Positions 1 to 5,485 of a stretch of 5,485 bases of DNA are shown piece by piece. Source of the DNA: Pseudomonas sp. (GTDB lineage: Bacteria > Pseudomonadota > Gammaproteobacteria > Pseudomonadales > Pseudomonadaceae). The notes below the pieces were generated by a model. That model was not told the DNA's origin and ran no database searches. It saw only the letters and a list, made by a program, of their open reading frames with translations. Position 1 is the first letter of the stretch, and each line of letters opens with the position of its first letter. Both the position numbers and the translations under genes were made by a program. The DNA is taken from contig JAPLSD010000811.1 of assembly GCA_026398835.1 (NCBI GenBank), forward strand, positions 1 through 5,485. The letters run 5' to 3'.

Positions 1-1895
1 GCGATACGCGTCTTGCGCTGGTTCGCCTCGGCGTCCGGACTGAACCAGTCACGCAGTCGAAACGGCAGGTCGGACAGCTCGAAACGTTGCTGACCGTCAT
101 TGTCGGTGGCCGGCAACTGATCGGCCCATTGCGTGAGCAGGGGCTGATTGGCACCGGAAGCGAACACCAGCAGATCCTTGTCGGCTGCGGCAGAAACCTG
201 TGCCGCTTGAGTCACCACGACGCCCGTGGCCGGGTAACCGGTGGATTGACCAAAGCGTCCCAGCACGGTGAGGTATGCACTCAACTCGGCAGCGCCGGCG
301 TTGTCCGGCAGCACTACAGCGGTTTGCGACAGATCAGCCATACGGGTGAAGGGGAAGCCCGAGTCCTTGAACACACCCAGATTCGGCATAGCCATGAAGT
401 GGTCGTAACCACTCAGGTCCAGGGTCGATTCCGGATCGACGCTGCCGCGCATGTTATCGATGATAATGTCGCCGCATTCGCCCTGTTTGATGTAATCAAA
501 CATGTAGCGCAGTTGCAGGCGTGATTGCAGGGCCACGGAATTGAGCGGCAACAGCACGCGGGTTTCGCGTGCGAGGCTGTCATTGGTTTTCAGCGCGCTC
601 AGTACACCGCTATCCAGTTTGTCTTCTGAGGGCAGGTTCTGGGCTTTGATCAACGCATCGTTGAAGCTGACAATGAAGGAGGAGTTAGTCGACTTCTCCT
701 GTGGTGTATATCGGTATTTCAAGTCCAGCGGAGCACCCGCGTCGCGCCAGCTGAACAAATCCGGCGGAAAGTTCAGCGGAACGGCGATCTCGCCAGGATT
801 GTAGCCAGACACATTCAACTGCTTGGCGGCTACCAACTCGCCGAGCTTGACCGGGCGATCGCTGGGTAACCAGTTCGGGGCATCGTAGGGTTTGCGCGGT
901 TGCAGGGTATCCAGACGATCAATCACCACGCTGCTACCCGAGAGTGTCTGGCTACCCAGGACCAGCGCGGTCGCAGCACGTTTGAGTTCTGCCGCATCAC
1001 GGCCGGTGACGACCAATAGCTTGCCGTTCGGATCGTTGGGGTTGGTCATCAGCGTCAGGGTCGGCCCTTTCGGCGCAGGCAAGGTCAGCGATCCCAGTTG
1101 CTGAGGGCTATTGCCACTCAACATAACCACGGCGTTGCCACTGACGGGTAGTTCGTTGAGTCGAGAGGAGAACACCGCACCGCGGTAGCTGGCTTGGGCG
1201 CCGAACCAGGACGACAGTGCGCCAGCGGCTTCCAGGGTGCCATTGTCAGGCGCCGCGCCGAAAACGAACGGCAGGTTTAATGACCGCGCATCTCGACGGT
1301 CAAAGAACGGTAGCGGCAGAATCGAGAGATCATTCGGCAGGGCGAGCGGCGACACCCGAATGTCGAGCTGGCTGACGTTGCTGATCTTGGCCCAAAGGCT
1401 GGAATGCTGCGGGTCTTCGCAACTCATCGTGTAGTGACCGATGAACTGTAGGCTCAGACGGTTGAACTCGGTAATCAGGTGCGCCGGAATCTCGACCACC
1501 TGTTTTTGCATCTTCCCGGCGTTTTCCTTGGGCAAAGGCAGGCTGGCAGCCACTTCATCGTTGACTATGACGTTGATCTGCGAAAGATCAGCCAGCAACG
1601 ATGGCGAATAGGTGTACTCCAGGGTCAGGTGTGCGCCGGTGACGATTGAGTCGGCACGCACATCGAAGTTGACGCTGTCAGTGGACTCAACCCCATGCAA
1701 GCTCATCGGATAGTTCCGCCCCAGCTGCTTGAGGGTCAGGCTATAGCTATTGGCGCCAGTAGAAGCACCCGCCCCGGGCGCAGTCTCGGCAAACGCCGTT
1801 GCGCCGACGCCCAAGGCCAATAAGGAGCAAGCCAGCAGTATCAGAGAGCGCCAAGTGCCACGTAGGTTGCAGATAACGAAATACTTCGAATTCAT
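1..1895 (-). CDS. bcsB: Cellulose synthase periplasmic subunit BcsB (WssC), C-terminus cut by window edge
   Basis: BcsB is the periplasmic, membrane-anchored partner of BcsA; it is needed for polymerisation and guides the emerging glucan across the periplasm. Reading from the ATG at 1895 gives an open frame of about 631 residues to the window edge with no stop. A typical BcsB is about 750-800 residues, so the end and the C-terminal transmembrane anchor are missing. Residues 1-36 look like a signal peptide: basic residues R12 and R16, a hydrophobic core at about 18-35, and an AFA/E cleavage site after A36. The rest is the beta-rich alternation of carbohydrate-binding and flavodoxin-like domains expected of the family. 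Family-like segments include HYTMSCEDPQHSSLW (154-168) and QGECGDIIIDN (471-481). C159 and C474 lie in these and could form a disulfide, which is inference. The start overlaps the bcsA stop by one base (TGATG), so translation is probably coupled. No frameshift was seen. Confidence 0.96.
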   Translation of the reverse strand, partial: MNSKYFVICNLRGTWRSLILLACSLLALGVGATAFAETAPGAGASTGANSYSLTLKQLGRNYPMSLHGVESTDSVNFDVRADSIVTGAHLTLEYTYSPSLLADLSQINVIVNDEVAASLPLPKENAGKMQKQVVEIPAHLITEFNRLSLQFIGHYTMSCEDPQHSSLWAKISNVSQLDIRVSPLALPNDLSILPLPFFDRRDARSLNLPFVFGAAPDNGTLEAAGALSSWFGAQASYRGAVFSSRLNELPVSGNAVVMLSGNSPQQLGSLTLPAPKGPTLTLMTNPNDPNGKLLVVTGRDAAELKRAATALVLGSQTLSGSSVVIDRLDTLQPRKPYDAPNWLPSDRPVKLGELVAAKQLNVSGYNPGEIAVPLNFPPDLFSWRDAGAPLDLKYRYTPQEKSTNSSFIVSFNDALIKAQNLPSEDKLDSGVLSALKTNDSLARETRVLLPLNSVALQSRLQLRYMFDYIKQGECGDIIIDNMRGSVDPESTLDLSGYDHFMAMPNLGVFKDSGFPFTRMADLSQTAVVLPDNAGAAELSAYLTVLGRFGQSTGYPATGVVVTQAAQVSAAADKDLLVFASGANQPLLTQWADQLPATDNDGQQRFELSDLPFRLRDWFSPDAEANQRKTRI

Positions 1896-4117
1896 CACTT
1901 ATCCATAAGGTTTTCGAGGGGGGATGGAGCCGAGCGACGATTGCGAAACAAGATACGACCTTCCTTGACCGTGGCTTTGAACAATTCGTAAATACCCTGC
2001 ATACCGATAGCGCTCACCTCGCGCAATGCAACCAGCGGCGTGTCAACCTGACCACTGCCCCAAGTCGAAGCCCACGTGTCAGCGCGGGAAAAGGTCAGCC
2101 GGACCAGTTCGCTTTGCTGACGCAACGTCAACCGATTGAACTGGGCGCCCAATAGCGAGCCACGACTGAACACGACAGTTGCGGGAAAAACGCTGGCCTG
2201 CTGATTGCGAAAAAGCGTGATCTGTACCTGCTCACCTGTAGGAATGGTTACCCCTTCCGGCAGCTTGAAACCCAGCCCTTTCTGCGAGAAATCCTGTGTA
2301 ACGCCTTCGATGCTCGTACCGTCAGGGCGCGTGATACGCATAGGTAGAACTGCCGCCACCCTGGGTTCGGAACGAACCTGTCGCGTTTCACTGGCAACAG
2401 CCACCGAAGCGCTGGTGATGACAATGTTGTAGAGCGTCCAGGCAAGGTTGATCAGGATCGTGGTCACAGCGCCGTCATCTCCCGCTATGAGTTTCACTAC
2501 ACCGAAGATCAGGCCAGCGATGTTCAGCGCCAGCAGAATGATGTAAGGACGTGCCAGCTTCCACTCGAAGAATTTCTTATCGATGATCCCGCCCTTGTCG
2601 GTCACGTTGAAACCACCGAACTTGGGATTGACCAACGCCATCAGCACCGGGCCCATGATGTACCAAGCCAGTACCGTCTCGTAGACTTCGTTCCAGAACG
2701 AGTGACGGAAACGCCCCTGAATGCTGGAGTTGGTCAAACTGGCGTGGAAGATATGCGGTAACACATAAGCGCTGATCATCAACGCCGAGGCGTGGAAGAT
2801 CTCGGCGCCGAAAAACAGGAACGCCAGTGGCGCCGTCAGGAAGGCCAGGCGCGGCAAGCCATAGAAAAAGTGCAGCATCGCGTTCAGATAGCACAGGCGC
2901 TGACCGAGATTTAGCCCCTTGCCGAATAGCGGGTTATCGGTACGAAAAATCTGCGCCATACCGCGAGCCCAGCGAATGCGCTGACTTATATGGCGCGACA
3001 GGCTTTCCGTAGCCAGACCCGCGGCCTGGGGAATAGCCAGATAAGCCGTGTTGTAGCCCGCTCGATTGAGCTTGAGGGCCGTGTGGGCATCTTCGGTCAC
3101 GGTTTCCACAGCAACGCCACCGATTTCCAGCAGCGGCCCGCGACGGATTACCGCACATGACCCGCAGAAGAACGTCGCGTTCCACAAGTCATTGCCATCC
3201 TGCACCAGACCGTAGAAGAGCTCGCCTTCGTTCGGCACAGAACGGAAGGTGTTGAGGTTCTTCTCAAAAGGGTCGGGCGAGAAAAAAAAGTGCGGCGTTT
3301 GCAGCATCGCCAGCTCCGGGTCCTTGAGAAACCAGCCGATGCAAACCTGCAGGAAAGAGCGCGTCGGTACATGGTCTGCATCAAAAATGGCAATGTATTC
3401 GCCACTGGTGACCTTGAGGGCTTCGTTCAGGTTGCCGGCCTTGGCGTGACGGTTGTTGTCGCGAACGATGTAACCCACGCCAATCTGCTCGCAGAAGTCG
3501 CGAAAATCATCGCGGCGCCCATCGTCCAGTACGTGGACACGCAATTTGTCCTTGGGCCAGTCGATCGCCTGAGCGGCAAAAATCGTGACCTTTACGATGT
3601 CCAGGGTTTCGTTGTACGACGGAATGAACACATCAACCACAGGCCATTCGCTGGGGGCACCACGCATCAACACTGGCTGACGCCGTAGCGGCCACGCGGT
3701 TTGCAGGTAACCGAAAACCAATACAACCATTGCGTACAGCTCGGCCATGACCAGGCCATAACCGAACAGCATATCGACCCAGCCCTCGAAGCCGAGTGTA
3801 GAGGTAAGCCTCCAGTACAGGTAACGCAATGAAGCGGTTAACGACAGTCCGATGAGTACCAGAACGGTCATGCGTCCTGGAATTTTGCGCAATACGAGCG
3901 CCGCGATGAAGCAGCCGAGCGCGAAGATGCTCTGAGAATAAAGCTCGAACGGCACCGTAATGATAAAAAAAGCAAGCAGGCCGCACATCAGGGTAACGCT
4001 GACAGTCAGCGCCCGGCGCAGCGGTTTTGGCCAGCTGTCGAGGCGATCGGACAACGCTTGCGCCCATCGCTGCGAGCGTCCCATAGCCACGGTATCTTCG
4101 CCTGCGGTGGTGATCAC
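1895..4117 (-). CDS. bcsA: Cellulose synthase catalytic subunit BcsA (WssB), UDP-forming, cyclic di-GMP activated
   Basis: This is the processive family 2 glycosyltransferase that makes beta-1,4-glucan from UDP-glucose at the inner membrane and secretes it through its own channel. It has 740 residues, close to the usual Pseudomonas length. Membrane helices lie at about 34-55, 64-100 and 113-138, then several between 410 and 575. The cytoplasmic transferase domain (about 158-400) has every signature: LDDG (D198, D199), DAD (246-248), FFCGS (317-321), TED with the presumed catalytic base D343, and QRIRW (379-383). The gating loop reads FNVTDKGG (503-510). The C-terminal PilZ domain carries RSEPR (582-586) and DFSQKG (609-614), matching the RxxxR and D/NxSxxG cyclic di-GMP motifs, so allosteric activation should be intact. 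The start is GTG at 4117, overlapping the bcsQ stop as GTGA. An ATG at codon 12 (4084-4082) is an alternative start that would leave all domains whole. Confidence 0.98.
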   Translation of the reverse strand: MITTAGEDTVAMGRSQRWAQALSDRLDSWPKPLRRALTVSVTLMCGLLAFFIITVPFELYSQSIFALGCFIAALVLRKIPGRMTVLVLIGLSLTASLRYLYWRLTSTLGFEGWVDMLFGYGLVMAELYAMVVLVFGYLQTAWPLRRQPVLMRGAPSEWPVVDVFIPSYNETLDIVKVTIFAAQAIDWPKDKLRVHVLDDGRRDDFRDFCEQIGVGYIVRDNNRHAKAGNLNEALKVTSGEYIAIFDADHVPTRSFLQVCIGWFLKDPELAMLQTPHFFFSPDPFEKNLNTFRSVPNEGELFYGLVQDGNDLWNATFFCGSCAVIRRGPLLEIGGVAVETVTEDAHTALKLNRAGYNTAYLAIPQAAGLATESLSRHISQRIRWARGMAQIFRTDNPLFGKGLNLGQRLCYLNAMLHFFYGLPRLAFLTAPLAFLFFGAEIFHASALMISAYVLPHIFHASLTNSSIQGRFRHSFWNEVYETVLAWYIMGPVLMALVNPKFGGFNVTDKGGIIDKKFFEWKLARPYIILLALNIAGLIFGVVKLIAGDDGAVTTILINLAWTLYNIVITSASVAVASETRQVRSEPRVAAVLPMRITRPDGTSIEGVTQDFSQKGLGFKLPEGVTIPTGEQVQITLFRNQQASVFPATVVFSRGSLLGAQFNRLTLRQQSELVRLTFSRADTWASTWGSGQVDTPLVALREVSAIGMQGIYELFKATVKEGRILFRNRRSAPSPLENLMDK
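1898..1904 (-). promoter_or_regulatory. Ribosome binding site for bcsB inside the end of bcsA
   Basis: The minus strand reads GGATAAG just before TGATG. The GGA core is six bases from the bcsB ATG. It lies within the last codons of bcsA (MDK), so ribosomes finishing bcsA would stop on top of the bcsB start, which supports coupled translation and this choice of start. Confidence 0.45.
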
Positions 4118-5352
4118 GAGGCGTGGAGCTCTGCAACGTTGGCGGGCTTCAATTGTGTTTTGAGCCTGTCACTGAGTATCAGCAAGTCCTGGCAAGCCTG
4201 GGACGATCCCGGCTCTACAAACGGATTGCGACCGTAGGCCAACGCCTCGCCAATGGCATGATCCAGAGATACCACGCCCAGCAATTGCCCATCCAGACGG
4301 CGCTTGAGCACTTCATGCATATCCCGGGAGAACGCACGGCAAGCATCGAATTGATTGATCACGTAACTGCATATCGATGACTGAGCCCGGGCCAGTGGCG
4401 CACTCAACAATGCCTCCATCTGATCCAGCGTCACGAAACACGCAGCGTCTGCGGTAGTGATCACCAAAACCTGATCGGCCACATTGAGTGCCTGGTCCAG
4501 ATAAACAGTGCGCCCAGGAGGCGTATCGAGAATCACCACATCGTTCTCGTTCAACTCCATGCGCGCCAGTTGACGGGCCAGCCAGTAACGATCGTTGTCC
4601 AGGTAGCGCTCCAACATCCGGCGCTCATCTTCCGTGAGCGAGCCGTAAGGCAGCAGCAGAGAGCCCGCAGACCCGGGCAAAAACAGTGAATTCCAGTTTT
4701 CGCCTTTCAGGCTGGCATTGCCCATACCGGCAATATCCGGATTGACGCCGAGGTGGTATTGCAGAGCGTTTTGCGGATCGAGGTCGATGGCAAGTGTCTG
4801 GCCGCCATCCAGCCGCAAGGTGCTGGCCAGTGCCGCACTCAGGGTACTTTTCCCTACGCCACCCTTGGCCGAAACCAGGGCAATGATACGGGCCTTGCTC
4901 TTCGGTGGTCGACCGTGGGGCAGCGTTTGTCGCAGAGCTTCATCATTGCGCGCCTGTGCCTCAGCCTGACGAGCAAGCGCCAACTCGGCCAGCAAATGGC
5001 GAAGAGGCGCGGAGACCGGTTTGGTTTTGGTGGGTGGGAACTCAGCGTCGTGCTCAAGCGTAGAAGTTGACCGTACAGTGTCAGTGACAACGTCGGTTTT
5101 TTGATAAACCGGTTGAGCAGGCTCGACGATAGTTGCGCACAGGTGCGTCGTTGCGACAGTCAACTTGGCTGGCGCAGCGGCAACAGACGCATTTTTGACG
5201 GAGCTGGCAAGCACGGCCGTTGGCTCAGAAGCGGTACGCGCCAATGCCAAGGGCTTTTCTTTGTAGTCGAGATCGCTTTCAAACTCGAGATAACTGTCCG
5301 CACTTGCCCCGAACCTGCCGAACAGGTTCGCTATATCGTCTGTACGATTCAT
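4114..5352 (-). CDS. bcsQ: BcsQ/WssA, MinD/ParA-type ATPase of the cellulose operon with BcsR/BcsP-like N-terminal extension
   Basis: BcsQ is a cytoplasmic SIMIBI-class ATPase that assists cellulose secretion, probably by assembling or localising the synthase; the family also includes YhjQ. The ATPase domain covers about 154-400: deviant Walker A KGGVGKST (163-170, with signature lysine K163 and K168), AIDLDPQNAL (188-197) with D190 and D192, and the switch II segment VILDTPPG (273-280) with D276. At 412 residues it is much longer than the roughly 250-residue enterobacterial BcsQ. The extra 150 residues start with DDIANLFGRFGASADSYLEFE split over 5-25, resembling the first motif of BcsR or BcsP. 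A low-complexity A/T/V/P-rich stretch (about 36-115) follows, then a charged, probably helical LRHLLAELALARQAEAQAR segment (117-135). M1 is favoured because the motif starts at residue 5 and the next methionine is M210. It is the first gene of the visible operon. Confidence 0.92.
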   Translation of the reverse strand: MNRTDDIANLFGRFGASADSYLEFESDLDYKEKPLALARTASEPTAVLASSVKNASVAAAPAKLTVATTHLCATIVEPAQPVYQKTDVVTDTVRSTSTLEHDAEFPPTKTKPVSAPLRHLLAELALARQAEAQARNDEALRQTLPHGRPPKSKARIIALVSAKGGVGKSTLSAALASTLRLDGGQTLAIDLDPQNALQYHLGVNPDIAGMGNASLKGENWNSLFLPGSAGSLLLPYGSLTEDERRMLERYLDNDRYWLARQLARMELNENDVVILDTPPGRTVYLDQALNVADQVLVITTADAACFVTLDQMEALLSAPLARAQSSICSYVINQFDACRAFSRDMHEVLKRRLDGQLLGVVSLDHAIGEALAYGRNPFVEPGSSQACQDLLILSDRLKTQLKPANVAELHAS

Positions 5353-5423
5353 AAAAGACTATCCGCGACGCTGACTAAAGGAGCACGAGAACTCGAGACA
5401 ATCCGTCGAAGCGAGCCACTAAA

Positions 5424-5453
5424 ATGATATCGTCAATTTTTTGAATTGCGCAA
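5424..5453 (-). promoter_or_regulatory. Weak candidate sigma-70 promoter for bcsQ
   Basis: On the minus strand TATCAT (5429-5424) differs from the -10 consensus at one base. TTGCGC (5453-5448) lies 18 bases upstream and matches only the TTG of the -35 box. A better -35-like sequence, TTGACG (5436-5431), has no acceptable -10 at 17 or 18 bases (CGCTTC or GCTTCG). If the TATCAT promoter is real, the FleQ-like site falls between -35 and -10, where bound protein could block RNA polymerase. The weak -35 would suit an activator-dependent or repressed promoter. Confidence 0.22.
5432..5445 (-). promoter_or_regulatory. Candidate FleQ-binding site
   Basis: On the minus strand the 14 bases read TTCAAAAAATTGAC. 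Compared with the FleQ box known from Pseudomonas, GTCANTAAATTGAC as I recall it, 11 of the 13 specified positions match; the plus-strand reading matches 9 of 13. The core is an inverted repeat, CAATT-5 bases-AATTG (5434-5448). FleQ is a cyclic di-GMP-responsive enhancer-binding protein that controls flagellar and exopolysaccharide genes, including cellulose operons in some pseudomonads. The match is by eye and AT-rich DNA gives chance hits, so this is a good candidate and not a proven operator. Confidence 0.45.
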
Positions 5454-5485
5454 GAGGCAATACTTAATCGCGATAAAAAAATAAA

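Larger units (their letters stand above)
5353..5485 (-). promoter_or_regulatory. AT-rich leader and likely control region upstream of the cellulose operon
   Basis: These 133 bases contain no credible gene. The distal half is strikingly AT-rich (18 of 65 bases are G or C in 5421-5485), unlike the GC-richer coding sequence. The region holds a FleQ-like inverted repeat, the 8-base palindromes TTGCGCAA (5446-5453) and ATCGCGAT (5467-5474), and A/T runs next to the latter at the window end. It is too short to hold a complete separate bcsR gene of about 60 codons. As it lies directly before the first gene of a tightly packed operon, it is the natural place for the main promoter. Confidence 0.6.

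Noticed and set aside
87..524. Plus-strand open frame of 145 codons
   Set aside because: It lies antisense to bcsB, which reads through the whole stretch with recognisable family sequence; the translation has no recognisable domain.
3290..3688. Plus-strand open frame of 132 codons
   Set aside because: It is antisense to the catalytic core of bcsA, where all glycosyltransferase motifs are found on the minus strand; no promoter, ribosome site or recognisable domain.
3633..4136. Minus-strand open frame of 167 codons overlapping the bcsA N-terminus
   Set aside because: It is a frame-shifted shadow of bcsA; its arginine- and alanine-rich translation is typical of an off-frame reading of GC-rich coding DNA.
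5362..5364. Strong ribosome binding site for bcsQ
   Set aside because: Only a bare GGA nine bases before the ATG is present on the minus strand; the AAAGGAG-like sequence nearby is on the plus strand and cannot serve bcsQ.
5101..5427. Plus-strand open frame running from inside bcsQ into the leader
   Set aside because: Most of it is antisense to the bcsQ N-terminal region, whose minus-strand frame contains the BcsR/BcsP-like motif; the translation shows no domain.
5408..5436. Sigma-70 promoter using TTGACG as the -35 box
   Set aside because: The correctly spaced -10 positions read CGCTTC or GCTTCG, which do not resemble TATAAT.

Overview
The window holds the start of a bacterial cellulose synthesis operon, read entirely on the minus strand. 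The gene order in the direction of transcription is bcsQ, then bcsA, then bcsB, and bcsB runs off the left edge. The gene order, the protein sequences and the moderately GC-rich coding sequence fit a Pseudomonas (wss/bcs type) operon, in which these genes are also called wssA, wssB and wssC. Genus is an inference; no marker gene is present.

Layout from right to left: an AT-rich non-coding leader (5353-5485) with a candidate FleQ operator and a weak candidate promoter; bcsQ (4114-5352), a MinD/ParA-type ATPase with an unusually long N-terminal extension that begins with a BcsR/BcsP-like motif; bcsA (1895-4117), the complete catalytic cellulose synthase with a C-terminal PilZ domain; bcsB (1-1895), the periplasmic partner subunit, with about 631 residues present and its C-terminal end, including the expected membrane anchor, missing. 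The junctions are very tight: bcsQ and bcsA overlap by 4 bases (GTGA), and bcsA and bcsB by 1 base (TGATG). This points to one transcript with coupled translation.

How the genes work together: BcsA polymerises glucose from UDP-glucose on the cytoplasmic side and threads the chain through its own membrane channel, and its PilZ domain makes the reaction depend on cyclic di-GMP. BcsB receives the chain in the periplasm. BcsQ is an accessory ATPase thought to help assemble or position the complex. The endoglucanase (bcsZ) and outer-membrane exporter (bcsC) would be expected beyond the left edge but cannot be seen. The candidate FleQ site suggests that cyclic di-GMP may control the operon at transcription as well as enzyme activity.

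No RNA gene, mobile element, CRISPR array or clear terminator was found. All three genes are intact as far as they can be read. The operon itself belongs to a known family. The points that stand out are the extended BcsQ, the leader architecture and an eight-base homopolymer inside bcsA.
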